Shown: positions 47,001-60,239, counted from the first letter of the stretch. The stretch: DNA of 64,000 nt from Aspidapion aeneum (GCA_963576565.1 OY755038.1:11485756-11549755); one strand, 5' to 3'. Notes: generated by a model not told the origin, from the sequence alone. Program-made: numbers and translations.

Positions 47001-50000
47001 CAATCAGTAAAACCTGTAACTGCTAACTCTGCTGGTATTAAAACATTGGTCAATGCTGAAATTAACAAAGAGCCAGAAATTGACAGTGATGTTTTAATCA
47101 AAACTGAAAAACAAGATACTCAAATGGGCAAAGAATCAGAAACTGACGATAACATTCAGGACGTTAATGCTAAATCAGTAAAACCTGTAACTGCTAAATC
47201 TGCTAGTAACGAACTTATGTTTAATGCTCAAATTATCCGAGGCTCTGAAGATACTCAAATTGGCAAAGAATCAAAGGAAGCCCATGAGACTCAAGGCGTC
47301 GAAGATGAATCGGCGCAAGCTGTGACTTCTAACTCTGCTGGTAATAAAACTTTAGTCGATTCTCAAAATGATGAAGATTTAGAAGCTGTTAATTTAAGTC
47401 AGATCGTTAAAGCTCAATCAGTAAAACCTGTAACTGATAAATCTACTGGTAATAAAACTATGATCAATGCTCAAATTGACAATGAGTCGGAAATTGACAA
47501 TAATAGATTAATTAACACTGAAAAGCAAGATGCTCATATTGGCAAAGACCTTACTGCTAACTCTGCTGGTAATGACATTATGGTGAATGCTGATATTAGC
47601 AGAGAATCTGAAGCTGGCAATGATGTTTCCGTCAAAATTGAAAAACGGGATACTCATATTGACAAGGAATTAGAAACTGGCAATGGCGGTGAAGTTCTAT
47701 CAGTGAAACCGGCATCTGCCAGTTCTTCCAGTAATGAAACTTTGGTCAATACTCAAACTAATAAAGAATCGGAAGCTGCTGAAGATATTTTGATCAAAAA
47801 TAAAAAACAAGATGCTCAAATTGGCAATGAATTGAAAACTGACTATAAAACAAAAGTCGTTGAAACTAATATAAATGACAAAGAATCTAAACCTGTCGAT
47901 AATGTGTCAATTAAAACTGAAAAACAAGATGCTCAAATTGAAGAAGCTCAATCAGCTAAAACTGCATTTTTTAACTCTGTTCATAAAGAAACTAGGGTCG
48001 AATCTGATACTGCCGATGACGTTTCAATTAAAACTGACAAAAAAGATACTCAAATTGACCATAAATCGAAAGCTGACAATAAAATTCAAGTCATTGAAGC
48101 TCAATCAGTTAAACCTGTAATTTTTAACTCTGCCTGTAATGAAACCGAACCTGATACTGCCGATGATATTTTAATTAGAACTAAAAAACAAGATACTCCA
48201 ATTGGCAATAAAGTTGAAGCTGGCAATAAAAACCAAATCGTTGAAGGTCAATCAGTTAAACCTGTAATTTTTAACTCTGTATATAATGGACCCGGAGTCG
48301 AACCTGATACTGCTAATGATGTCTCAATTAAAACTAAAAAACAAGATACTCCAATTGGCAATAATTCGGAAGCTGGCAATAAAATCCAAGTCGTTGAAGC
48401 TCAACCAGTTAAACCTGTAATTTTTGACTCTGCCCGGAATGAAACTAGGATCGATGCTCAAATTGACCAAGAACCTAAACCTACCGAAGATGTGTTAATC
48501 AAAACTGAAAATCAAGATATTCAAATTAACAATATATCTGAAACTGGTAATAAAATCCAACTCGTTGAAGGTCAATCAGTTGAACCTGTAGCTTTTAACT
48601 CTGTCCATAATGATACTGGGGTCGAACCTGATACTGCCGATGATGTTTTAATTAAAACTGAAAAACAAGATACTCAAATTGGTAATAAATCGGAAGCTGG
48701 CAATAAAATCCAAATCGTTGAAGTTCAGTCAGTTAAACCTGTAATTTTCCACTCTGCTCATGATGAAACTAGGGTAGATGCTCAAATTGACCAAGAATCT
48801 AAATCTACGGAAGATGTTTCAATTAAAACTAAAAATCAAGATATTCAAATTGGTAATAAATCGGAAGCTGGGAATAAAATCGAAGTCGTTGAAGGTCATT
48901 CAGTTAAACCTGTAACTTTATCCTCTGCCTATCACCAAACTAGGCTTGATGCTCAAATTGATCAAGAATCTAAACCTACCAAAGATGTTTCAATCAAAAC
49001 TAATAATCAAGGTACTCAAAATGGCAATAAATTGGAAGCTGACAATCAACTCGAAGTCGATGAAAGTCAATCAGATAAACACATAATTTTTAATGCTGCT
49101 GATAATAATGAAATTGACAAAGAATCTGAAGCTGGCCATGATGCTTTAATAAAAACTGAGAAACAAGATGGTGAAGAATCAACAGCTGAATTTAAAACGC
49201 AAATCGATGAAATTTCTTCAAACTTTACTATAAATGGAATTGTTGTCAATGATCAAATTGGTAAAGAGTCAGAAGCTGAAAAGGATGATTCACTAAAAAC
49301 CAAAACTGAAGATACTCTACTTGACAAAGAATCAGATGACAATAAAACCAAGATTGTTGAAATTCAATCTGTTAAAAGTGTAATCTCTAACTCTGCTGGT
49401 ACTAAAACTGTAGTCCATACTCAAATTGGCAAAGAATCAGAAGCAGGCAGTGAAACTCAAGAAGTTCAATCAGGAGAACCAGTAACTTCCAACTCTACTG
49501 ATAATAAAGGTATGGTTAATATACAAACTGACAATAATATTACAATAAAAACTAAAAACCCAGATTCTGATATTCAAAAAGAATCTTATGCTGACAATGA
49601 AACTAAGGGCGTTGAAGCACAAACAGTTAAACCTGTATGTTCCAACTCCACTAATAATGAAAGTGGTATAAAAGAAACTAAAAAGCAAGATTTTCAAATT
49701 GGCAAAGAATCCGAAGTTAACAGTTTTATAACTGAGGAAGTTGAAACTCAATCAGTCAAACCTATTACTTCTCACTTAGCTGGCAATGACACTATGATTC
49801 AATCCAATTCAGTAAATAGCCAAAGTTCAGCTATTTCAAGTATCACAATAAGTGACCGCAATCTAGTCTTAGTACCTCACATTGCAAAAGAGTCAATTCA
49901 AAAATTTATTAGTAGTGAGCAAACACACACATTTCGAAAAACGGTAGAAGAAGACACCATTGATCCTAAAATAAGTTATATAGTGGGCGAAAAGAAAGAA

Positions 50001-53000
50001 GGTCAGGGAAACAAGATAAGTAGCCCAGCAAAATACGAATGTATAAATGAAAACAAACAAGTTGACGAATCTAATATGTCAAATACCACAGAGGCAATTA
50101 AAATCGAAAATAATACAAAAGAAGAACATGATTCCGAATCGGCTACTTCTACTGCAAATCTAAATATAGTTGAAAAAGTTAATAATGAGCCGGACGTTAC
50201 AACCAAATTTCTTGAACACGAGCAACAAAAAGCTTTGGAATGTACAAACTTAAACAAATCAAATGAAGACAAAACAAACAGCACTGTTAGTAAGCTATCG
50301 AACTTACCAACAAACGAATCTACAGATAAGTTTGTCTTCCTGGAAAAGAAAGTTTCATCAGAAAATATGACAGAAGGTGCTTATGTCCCTTTAAAAGAAT
50401 ATCAGGAAGATAAAATAATTCAAGGGCTTAAAGAAAATAATAAACAGCAATCTCTTAATAAGGAGAACATTAGTTCGTTTATTCTAAATGAACAAAAACA
50501 TGCTTTGCCTAATGATAAACTGTCCCTAACAAAAGAACTAGTCATGGATAAAGGTATTTACATTCCGTTAAAAGATTACGATGATGAAAAAATCAAATCA
50601 AAGGTTAATGATAGTAATTCAAAAGATGTTATAATTGCAAAAACTTTATTATCTAGTATTGATAACCTAAATGTAAATAGTTCTGGTCTGGAGACAAAAT
50701 GTAATTTAGATAATTCCTCCAGCAGAACCGATATGGGTAATTTAACTCCAGACGATAGGCATACTGATAATAAGATATCATCAACAAATAGCTCGCAGCC
50801 TACTGATGAAAACTGTAAGACCAAAAGTAAAAGTGCAAATAAACAAACTAGTAAAAATATGATAAATGATAATAAAGGAAATATAACAGATAATTTTGAT
50901 ATTAATAAGGTAGATGATAAACTAGTTACCAAAATACAAGCTTTGTGGAGAGGCTACAAGTTTAGAAAAGATGCTAAAAAAGCCAAAGATCAATTGCAAG
51001 ATAGAGTTTCAAACAATTTTTTGGAAGAAAAAACAAATACTTCCTTGGATGTTAGCGATGCTGTTATAAATGGTATAATCAAGATGCAGGCCGAAGTCCG
51101 AGGATATTTGGAAAGAAAACAGTTTAATAGGCGCAAACGAGAACTTAACGCTGTAAAATACGTCGGAGCAGATGAATCTATACCTGTCAATAATAAAGAC
51201 AATAATGATGTAGAATCCGAAAAATACTCTAAAGACAACTTACATGAAAAAAAAATCTTGGAATCTGAATTGTTAGTAGGTTACCTTGATAAAAAAGAAA
51301 TAGAAACATTGTATAGTGAACCAATGTTAGATGAAAAGTTTAATGGAAATAATTATGAAGTTGGTGACAGTGAAAAAGGTGAAGTACACCTAACAGAAAC
51401 TAAAAACGTAATACCTGAAACATTATTGAAAAATGATAAAGAGTATGAAGTTGCTAATGGTAAAGAGCCTAAAATAAACTCAACCGAAACTTCTAACTTG
51501 GAACCTGAAAAACGTATGGAAATTGAAAAGCATCTTGAAAATATTCCACAAGAAAATAAAAACTTACTTCGTTCTGATACTTTATATACAGATCACACTT
51601 TAAGTCCCCTCAATAATGATAACATTGAGACCATGATATCAAAGCTTGATCCCTCAAAGTTTGGACGAAGTTTTTCGGTAGCAGATAACTTAAGCTGCGA
51701 GGACAATACTGGAAGAACTATTGTCGTTTCCGAGTTACCCAAAGATGACAATAACAACTGCCAAAATGAAGTTGATATTAAGACTCAAATTAAAAGTGCT
51801 ATTGAAAATATCAGTAATACTTTACACAATATGGAAAAGATTAAAAACGAAATTATATCTTCAAAAGAATTCATAGAATTGAAAAATAAGAGTAACTTGC
51901 AGGAAAACAAAGATAATCTAGACCAAGCAAAATATGAAAACGGTGAACCTTTTGATGTAAAAGGTGTTTCTAAAATTAAAGCTGATATCAATAAAAAACG
52001 TCCTCTAGAAGAAACTAACAAATTAAAAACTGTAAAACCAATAAATATAGAAGCGGAAAAAGCCCGTCTAGATGCTTTAAAGGGACATGTTGACTTAATT
52101 GATCAAGTTCAGAATAAAATTTTGGATCAAATTGCTGGAAAAAATACTGAAAATGCGGGAAAATTTGACATTGATCAATTAAAGAGAGAGCTAGAAGAAG
52201 CCGCCGCATTGTATAACGATATTGATGAATTCTCCGACATTCCTTTTCCTATGGACCATAACGACGAATTATTACAGTATCTGTCTGCTTTTGATATGGA
52301 GCCGGCAGGCAAGTTCGATCTTATGGTTAAAAAACCCCGACCCATTGGCTTACCTGATATTAAAGAAGAAGATGGAGAATCGAAGTCGGATTCAACCTCC
52401 AATGGTGTAATTGTTCTTGAGCGTTCAACTAAAGATGATGATTTTAATGAAGGAAAAGCCAAAAAAGAATATGACAAAGAAAAACAAATCCTGGAAAAGG
52501 AGTTTTCAGAACTGGATACCGACGTTATTGATTTACATAGCATAATAAGTAGTAGTCCAATGCATATTGAAATTAAACCTAAGTCAACTGCTCGAGACCT
52601 GGATCACAATAAAGAGAATATAAATAATCTGAATATATCTGAAGATTCTGACAACTCTTCTTCAAAAATGACAGAGACCGCCAAAACTGTTACCCGCTCT
52701 TTAACAGGACCCGAGTTGGCCAACAACAACAGATTGCTTGCTGACTTGTCTATAAATGATAGTGATAATGTTATTAAGAAAGAAAATCCTAACATAATTA
52801 GTAAAGACGGAAATATTAAGTCAACATCCGAACCACTAAACAGCTTAGAAAAAAGTTTTGACAATAAAAACCGCACTAAAACAGAATTTCATAAAATTGG
52901 TGTGTCATCAGAAAACATTACAGATTTAGAATATAATAAAAATATTACTAATGATGCTGAAGCAAAGGTTTCAAACTCCGAATTCGACTTAACAAAGCAG

Positions 53001-56000
53001 GGATGTTTCAGTAAAAAGGACAACACTTCTAATTTGTCAGATGAAAATTCCAACATTACTCTGTCCAATAAAACAGATAAAGATAAATATGCGTCATTAA
53101 ATGACACTGAATTAACGGCTGATAAAGCCGAATCAAGACAATCACAAAGTGAATCTTTAGATACATTGGTAAGTGAAGACAGTGAAGATCCATTTTCACT
53201 AGAGAAGCAATCAACCATTATAGAAAGAAAACCAGAATTAACGAAAATTCCCAAAGTAATGTCTAAAACTATTTCTGGTAGTCCAAGAACATTAGATCGT
53301 AGTGAAAGTACACCAAGAAGCGCAAAAAGTCTTACGAAATCCAAAAGATCCATTAGTTCTGATTCAAAAATACCTAAAAAGGAACCATATACTCGAAAAA
53401 CTAGCGCTGGAAACCTAATCAATTCTGCAGCAGATAAAAAGGTTAGTACTAAAATACTAAATAAAAAATCATCTAGTTTTGACGACGAGCAATCAAATAC
53501 TAGATTATCCAGAAAAGGCAGTGCAAAAAATTTGGGAAAAATTGGAAAGCAAAAAACAATTCAAGAAACTTTTAAGTCTAAAGAAATCTACGATACTAAA
53601 CAAAAGTTAACGGAACAATCTAGTAAGGAAGATTCCCCTAGAGATAAAATTAGAAAAAGTAGTCCTATTAAAAATAACCTATCGAAAGAAAAGAAAAGTT
53701 TGCAGAATGTGTCACAAAAAACAGAAAATGACAAAAGTATGTCAAAAGAAAAGAAAAATTTGCGGAGTAAGTCAAATGAAAAAGATAAAGGTAAGGAAAA
53801 TTTGTCGAATTTAAAGAAAGATCTGCAGAATAAGTCAAAAGAATCTGAGAAGGCCGTTGATAACACAGTAGTCTCGGGTTTAAAAAGGGCAAGCCCTGCG
53901 GACATTAGCGAGCTGCAAAGGCAACCTACAGTTATACTTGCTAATAAGCATAGTGAAGAAGACTCTGAAAATTTAGCAGAACAGAAGAAAGAAGCCCCGA
54001 AACAAAATTTGGATACCGAGCAGGTACTCCAAAATGAAAATACTGATTCTTTAAATAATTCTGAACAAAACAATGGTAACTATAAATTAGTTAAAAGTGA
54101 TTCCAACGAAAAAAAGGCCTTCCAAAATAGATCAAAACAAGATATTGAGAATGACGATCGAAATATTGTAAAAGATATAAAATCAATCAAATATTCTCCA
54201 GAATTAGAAGAGGTTGGTTCACTAAAAGACACAACCAGTGATAGTAAAACTACGTTTGAAGCAAATAATAAAGAAAATAAGAAAGTTTTTAAATTAAAAC
54301 TTGATAAGGAACTTTCAAGCGATTCTTTGGAAGTTAATAATTTAGTTATAGATTCAGCTCCAATTGTAACTGATGAATTGCACGATTCTTTAGAAGATAA
54401 ATCGTTAGAGAAAATTAGTCCTAACTCGTTGCATGATTCCTTAGAGGAGAAATTAGGTAACGTTTCAAATGAGCACGACCTCGAAACAGTTAAAAATGAG
54501 AACTTACTTGATAAAATTAGCAAAAATATACAGGTTGCGAGATATAATATGTGTAGTCAAGCGAATAAAGAAAAAATCAATATTAGTGAAGAAGAACCAG
54601 AAGGTAAGAAAGATAATATGGAAAACCAAACGAATGAACCAAAAATTAAGGAAGTAGTTATTACTTCTGCAGATAAAATTGTAAGTGAAAATCAAAATAA
54701 TAAAAATGACACTGAAAACGCAGCAGAAAAATTAAAAAATTCTGAAGTTGAAAATAAGAAAGAATCTCTAACAAACTCCCAAAATATTAGTGAGGCTGAA
54801 AATATAAGTCAAAATGATAATACTTACACTAAAAGTAGAAATTCCAATGGTTTGGAACCGGAAAATATAAAATCAGAAGAGCATCTGACAACTTCACTTC
54901 AAAATGTTTATAATGATCCTAAATTGCATAAAAATACGACATCATTTCCTCTTTCCTTGGATAGAGATAAAAACGAAAATTCTTTAGAGAAAAAATCAAA
55001 CGAAGAATTAGCCCTTAAAGAGAATCGTTTGAATATTAGTAGAGATCATAATAATATTGAACAGGAGCAGAACAAGGATGTTTCTGATAGTCTTGTGGAA
55101 TCAATGAAGAAAAATAGCCAACCAGAGGCAGAACACGTCAATCAACTTCACAGTGACCAAGTTGGTAGTCCGGGAACAGTTCAAGATTTAAAATCAGAAG
55201 AGTCTATGGCAAGTTCAGTCCAAAATGTTAATAATGATCCTGAATCGAATGAAAATGAAACATATAAACATTCCTTAGACGAAAGTAAAAAAGAAGATTG
55301 GTTGGAGAAAAAAACAAACAAGGAATTAGATCTTAAAGAAAATCATTTGAACATTAGACAAGTTAATGATAACATTGATCATGAGCAGAACAAGGGTATT
55401 TATGATAGTCATATAGAATCTGTGAAAAAAGATAGCCAACCAGCGGCAGAACAAGGCACTCAACTTCACAGTGACCCAGTTGGTAGCCACGAAATAGTTC
55501 AAAATTTTAAATCAGAAGAGTCTATGACAAGTTCTATTCAAAATGTGAATATTGATCCTGAATTGCAAAAAAATATAACAACGTGTAATCTTTCCTCTCC
55601 AGATGAAGATCAGAAAGAAAATTCTTTAGATAAAAAAACATCTAAAGAATTAGATCTTAAAGAAAATCATTTGAGCATGAGACAAGTTAATAATAATATT
55701 GATCATGAGCAGAATAAAGGTATTTTTGATAGTCATATAGAATCTGTGAAAAAAGATGGCCAACCAGCGGCAGAACAAGTCACTCAAAATCACAGTGACC
55801 CAGTTGGTAGCCACGAAATAGTTCAAAATTTTAAATCAGAAGAGTCTATGACAACTTCAATTCAAAATGTGAATAATCATCCTGAATTGCAAAAAAATAA
55901 AACAACATTTAATCATTCCTCTCCAGAGGAACATCAGAAAGAAAATTCTTTAGAGAAAAAAACAACCAAAGAATTTGATCTTAAAGAAAATCATTTGAGC

Positions 56001-57411
56001 ATGAGACAAGTTAATAATAATATTGATCATGAGCAGAATAAGAGTATTTTTGATAGTCATATAGAATCTGTGAAAAAAGATAGCCAACCAGCGGCAGAAC
56101 AAGGCACTCAACTTCACAGTGACCCAGTTGGTAGCCACGAAATAGTTCAAAATTTTAAATCAGAAGAGTCTATGACAACTTCAAATCAAAATGTGAATAA
56201 TCATCCTGAGTTGCAAAAAAATAAAACAACATTTAATCTTTCCTCTCCAGATGAAGATCACAAAGAAAATTCTTTAGAGAAAAAAACAACCAACGAATTA
56301 GATCTTAAAGAAAATCGTTTGAGCATGAGACAAGTTAATAATAATATTGATCATGAACAGAACAAGGGTATTTTTGATAGTCATATAGAATCTGTGAAAA
56401 AAGATAGCCAACCAGCGGCAGAACAAGGCACTCAACTTCACATTGACCCAGTTGGTAGCCACGAAATAGTTCAACATTTAAAATCAGAAGAGTCTATAAC
56501 AACTTCAATTCAAAATGTGAATAATCATCCTGAATTGCAAAAAAATAAAACAACATTTAATCATTCCTCTCCAGAGAAAGATCAGAAAGAAAATTCTTTA
56601 GAGAAAAAAACAATCAAAGAATTAGATCTTAAAGAAAATCAGTCGTACATTAGTAAAGTTAATGATAATAATTATGAACAGAAAGAAAATCAGGCGAACA
56701 TTAGTAAAGTTAATGATAATGATTATGAACATAAAAATCATGTTTCTGAAGGTTCCGTAGAATCAATCGAGAAAGTTAGCCAAGTTGAAGCGGAGCAAGT
56801 TAATCAACTTCACAGTAGTAGCCATGAAACAGTTCAAGGAATAACTGAAATGGTAAGTTGAAATGAATCTTACGGAAAAACGTCCTCACTCCACAAATTT
56901 CTGATAGGTTAAGAAATAAAAAGCGTAGTTCGGAATAAATTATGCTTAATTTATTTCTAACAACCATCAACCGGACGCGTTTCGGCTTTTCTAGCCATTT
57001 TCAAGGGTTCTAAAAGTATAAAAAACAAAAAATAATATATATATATAAAATTACATTATGATCAATTTCAACCAACCGATTTATTTTCATTTTGGTTGTG
57101 CCGTGCTGATTATGTCTAATAAGACAGTAACATCGATGTCTGCGGCTACCATTACCCCGTTCTGAGGAAGAGCCCAAAAACTAATTTATTTAGGCAACTC
57201 TAAAATTATTTTTTAGGGTTCAGAATCAATCTCCTCTCAACCCGAAGGGCAGACCTCCTTCATCTTTGAAGAAACTTCCGAAACTCAAGACAGTCAAAAG
57301 CCCTCAACCCAGAGCAAACTGACAAGAGGAAGCCGAAGCCTGGACTCTGGTCTAACTGGTAACGAACAAGCAACGTCGCGTGAGGCTCCAGGTCAAGTAT
57401 TTGTTATCATT
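44012..57411 (+). CDS. Giant RIIa-domain / IQ-motif protein, highly repetitive (3' end not found)
   Basis: Join 44012-44204, 45124-56852, 57217-57411: 4039 residues so far, in frame through both introns (donors gtgagt, gtaagt; acceptors ttttag, ttttcag). The last exon ends at a strong gtaagt, so more exons follow, probably beyond the window. A 3' splice site 6 nt upstream of the ATG implies a noncoding first exon. Residues about 20-60 (VPVGLEEIMQGLTKEVLRKK...FAAEYFERLLALRQEK) are an RIIa dimerisation/docking domain like that of sperm protein Sp17/CABYR. IQ motifs KIQALWRGYKFRK and KMQAEVRGYLERK lie near residues 2001 and 2051. Sp17 has the same RIIa-then-IQ order in a ~150-residue protein. 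The remainder is Lys/Glu/Asn/Asp/Ser-rich, with no membrane segment, and is probably disordered. A flagellar or ciliary scaffold binding AKAP-like helices and calmodulin is inference. Confidence 0.85.
44205..45123 (+). other. Intron 1 (visible) of the RIIa/IQ gene: degenerate TTTTATCGAA repeats plus a pogo-like insertion
   Basis: 44250-44445 is a decayed tandem array of TTTTATCGAA(A/T)-type words at about 17-30 bp spacing (at least eight occurrences, spelling variants of ATTTTTATCGAATTGCA). It is followed directly by the pogo-like element. The intron-proper 3' end left after the insertion is only about 28 nt. Confidence 0.7.
44451..45095 (+). mobile_element. Pogo-like element (641 bp), internally deleted, with a transposase N-terminal remnant
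   Basis: The element is 44453-45093, flanked by TA. The ends are CAGTAAAACCTCGCCTTGCG and the complement of CAGTGAAACCTCCTATAAGC, with repeated '(G)CGGACA' words inside, typical of pogo/Tigger. A 57-codon frame at 44852-45025 reads MAPSKKLLSFHGKMEVVNVS...DHLSAQKIAKNFNIGKTQRAEIVNKY: the CENP-B-type helix-turn-helix that opens pogo transposases. The catalytic domain is absent. Confidence 0.85.
46971..49790 (+). repeat. Coding repeat block 1: about 20 imperfect 45-57-residue units
   Basis: Units follow the plan (I)QVVEAQSVKPV-(T/I)-x-NSA-x-N-x-T ... AQI(D/N)(K/Q)ESE...DVSIKTEKQDTQIGNKSEAGNK. The unit core SVKPV and the KTEKQDTQIG segment recur throughout residues about 681-1620 of the giant protein. 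Units differ by substitutions and by loss of the AQID segment, so this expansion is older than block 2. Confidence 0.85.
54870..56840 (+). repeat. Coding repeat block 2: six ~108-residue units, recently homogenised
   Basis: KSEES(M/I) starts units at 54870, 55191, 55509, 55833, 56157 and 56481 (spacings 321, 318, 324, 324, 324 nt). Each unit runs through QNVNNHPELQKNKTTFN, ENSLEKKT, LDLKENHLSMRQVNNNIDHE, FDSHIESVKKDSQPAAEQ and DPVGSHEIVQ. The central units are nearly identical in DNA, and all spacings are multiples of three. Unit 6 diverges in its second half, where it contains its own small duplication (ENQ(S/A)(Y/N)ISKVNDN). Confidence 0.92.
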
Positions 57412-58730
57412 GTAAGTGGATCTCACCAGAGTGCGTATCTAGGCACGTTTACGTAGTTTTTCACGACCGCATTCGGCAAAATTGTAAATAACTCTGTTTA
57501 GTAATGAATAATTTTTTTTTATACAGGGAGTAAATAGTTTAAACACCTTTGTCAGCACTTTTTATACACTTTAGAGGGCACTTTAGTCCCTATTTTTAGG
57601 GACTACAGTAGTCCTTTTGATCCCTAGGGAGTAAAAAGCCACTTTTAGTCCCTAATTTAAATACTTTTAATCCCCCATCCGTTATTTCCCTTTTTATTTA
57701 TTTTTTCTATGCTAAAGTGCATAAAATAGTATATAAACCACGTGACTAAAGTGCCTTTTAATCACTCGGCGAATTGTAATACAAACTTTTCGCCTCGAGT
57801 TTTATAATGTACTAATATTTTCCAGATATTGGTATTTGAAAAACGCATTTTTAGGTATGCCCTGAAATAAATTTGTTTTTCGGATTTTTAATATTTTTAG
57901 CCCATATTCTAGATTACCAACTGCTTTAGTACGTCCAGTTAAAGAAAAAACAATTTTTTTGTTTTTTATACTCTTTTTTAAGGCTTTATAAATTTGTTTT
58001 TCGGATTTTTAATATTTTTAGCCCATATTCTAGATTATCAACTGCTTTAGTACGTCCAGTTAAAGAAAAAACAGTTTTTTTGTTTTTTATACTCCTTTTT
58101 TAGGCTTTATAAAAAGAGGTCACATGACCTTTAATATTTTTAAAGTATTTTTGTTGTTATGTACTTGAGAGAAAACTCTTTTTAAGAGACAAAGAGATTT
58201 GATGAAATTTAGTATTATAGGTTGGAAAAGGAAGGAATTATTTTAAACAACAAAGCTGCCGAATGTAAAATTTTTTATTTAGATCTGGATAACGTTTTAA
58301 TTTAGTTTCTAAATTAATAAAGAACAATGTTACTAATTAATAATTTAAAACTATATTTAAAATTGCAGATTGTGGTCGTGGGAAAAATAGTACATTATCC
58401 ATGAGAAATGTAGGCAAAGTTAAGGAAGGGCTTCGATCCCTAAATTTAAAATAGGCCCCCTCAAAAAGAAAAGGCTTTGAAACTTAAGCCTCTCCTAAAA
58501 TTGTGAAAATTTGCCCATTTCTCATTAGTAATGTAATTTTCGTACTTTTTGTCCATTGATGTTAGTAGTAGCATAGAGTAATATACAGGGTTCTTCAACG
58601 ATCGTTTGGCCATTGAAAAATATGTGAATTGAAGTAAGGTCGCTATTTAAATAAATGGCACTAAGAGAAATGAGTAGTTTAGCGCTGTTGTCAAGTTAGC
58701 AATTCAAGAAAATGGTTTTCTTTTCGCGAT
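57412..58730. repeat. Probable intron of the RIIa/IQ gene; 118-bp tandem duplication
   Basis: No further exon was recognised. 57870-58105 holds two nearly identical ~118-bp copies (AAATTTGTTTTTCGGATTTT, 'CCCATATTCTAGATTA(C/T)CAACTGCTTTAGTACGTCCAG'). 57560-57670 repeats 'TAGTCCCTA' words. A solo CAGGGTTCTTCAACGATC end at 58587 has no clear partner. Confidence 0.6.
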
Positions 58731-58734
58731 TTAA

Positions 58735-58930
58735 TGACGTAGTAGTAGTAGTAGTGTGGAGTAGGCTCTAGGCCTGGCGACTAGGCCTAGGAAGCGCCCT
58801 TTTCGCCAACCCCCGGGCACCCCCCCTACTGCGTCCTTCCTTCGCTAAGGAATCTGCCCGTCTTCTGTACAAAGGCCAGAATATCGGGCCACCTCAGATT
58901 CAGAAGGTCCTCCGTCTCATTTTTTAATGA
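58735..58930 (-). pseudogene. Second non-LTR retrotransposon 3' end remnant
   Basis: The minus strand reads NETEDLLNLRWPDILAFVQK TGRFLSEGRTQ and a stop, then a GC-rich 3' UTR and a (CTA)n tail at about 58741-58755. It is related to the fragment at 4561-4800. It is 5'-truncated. Confidence 0.6.
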
Positions 58931-58934
58931 TGTT

Positions 58935-60235
58935 ACTCTTACCGGCTGAGTAGGCCAAAGACGGCGATTAATTAATAAATTTTATTTGCTGTTGCGCCAT
59001 CTCTTAGATATCATTTGAACTGTCTGACTACTAATCAATACTGCGAATCCGTAATTAAGTGTATACCTTTTAGTTCAGGCCCTACATCCGAGATTCCAGC
59101 CATATGCTGCGTTGAATGAAGCAACACACTTGGCATGGATAGACATAAGACTCGCCCGAACATTTTACGAAAGGGAACCACCCCCCCCCTGGCAGGGGGG
59201 TGGTTCTCACCGCCTTAAACGTGCTTTTTGATAGTTTTTTGCTAATAACTCGAAAACAGTCAACTTTTTCAAAAATATTCTAGAAATCATTTTTCAAGCG
59301 GATTCCTTTTCAACAATGTACCTTAGTACCCTTTAACGGCAGTGTTGCACATTCCATTAGCGTACGAAAAAAGGGGAAAATTTTTTAAATATTTTTATCT
59401 ATTTTTTGTAGGATTTTTTATCCTTAACACAAATTTTTTTTTTTAATATTTTTAGTTATAAGCCCATTGAATACAGTTAAATAGTTATTAAGCTAGACGT
59501 ATATTTTTTTAATAGCCGCCTTGAAATAAAAATAAATGTGTTTGTAGAAATCCTTAAATCAAACAAAAACTTTAAACATTCATTTTTGTAACTGAGTAAA
59601 TAAAAGTGAGAGTGTGTAAAATATTATTTTTGGTTAGTAATAACTTAAAATTGACTCTTTCTAGTTAAGCTTCTTTAAAGTTGGGGTGGGGGGCATCCCC
59701 CCTCTCACCCCCTCCAAAGTGCTCTCTTACAGTATTTTCTAAATTATTTGCAAACTTTTAACTTGGCAAAAATAACTAAGTAAGAATTATTGACGCAGAT
59801 GAAAAGTCCTCTCCAACGATGTATAACAGGCCCCCCTTACATCAGTGGCGCACCTTTTATAGGTATTTAAATAAATTAGAGGTGACATTTTTTTGCCTAT
59901 GACACCCTGTAGATACTAGTAGTTACAGTAGTGTAGAATGTTGACTTTGATCTTCAGTTGGGAGTGCCATATTTAAGGTTATCAAAATGAAGAAGTTGAA
60001 TTTTGACAGAAATGACAGATCAGGGATATAAAGTAAAAAACACAAAAAAAACCTAAAAACCCAAAAAAGTAAGAAGTGCGAAAAATGGTGTACAAACCTC
60101 GTGATTAAAATGTATTTTTATCTTTTGATAAATTGTACCCCTCGCTACGCTGGTGCTACATGCTTTTCGCCTTGGGATGGAAAGTAGCACTTTTATCCCT
60201 TGGTATATAATATACTATTGTTTTACTGTTAAAAA
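58935..60235. other. Noncoding; GC-rich hairpin at 59175-59206
   Basis: There is no gene. GAACCACCCCCC and its complement form a strong hairpin around a short CTGGCA-type loop at 59175-59206. A mariner-style end (the complement of TACAGGGTGTCATAGGC) is at about 59888-59907 without an obvious partner. Confidence 0.45.
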
Positions 60236-60239
60236 AAAT

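Noticed and set aside
45255..56150. Many 60-177-codon minus-strand frames inside the giant exon
   Set aside because: They mirror the biased codon use of the + strand frame, are Ser/Phe/Leu-rich complements of Lys/Glu-rich codons, and show no domain or splice logic.
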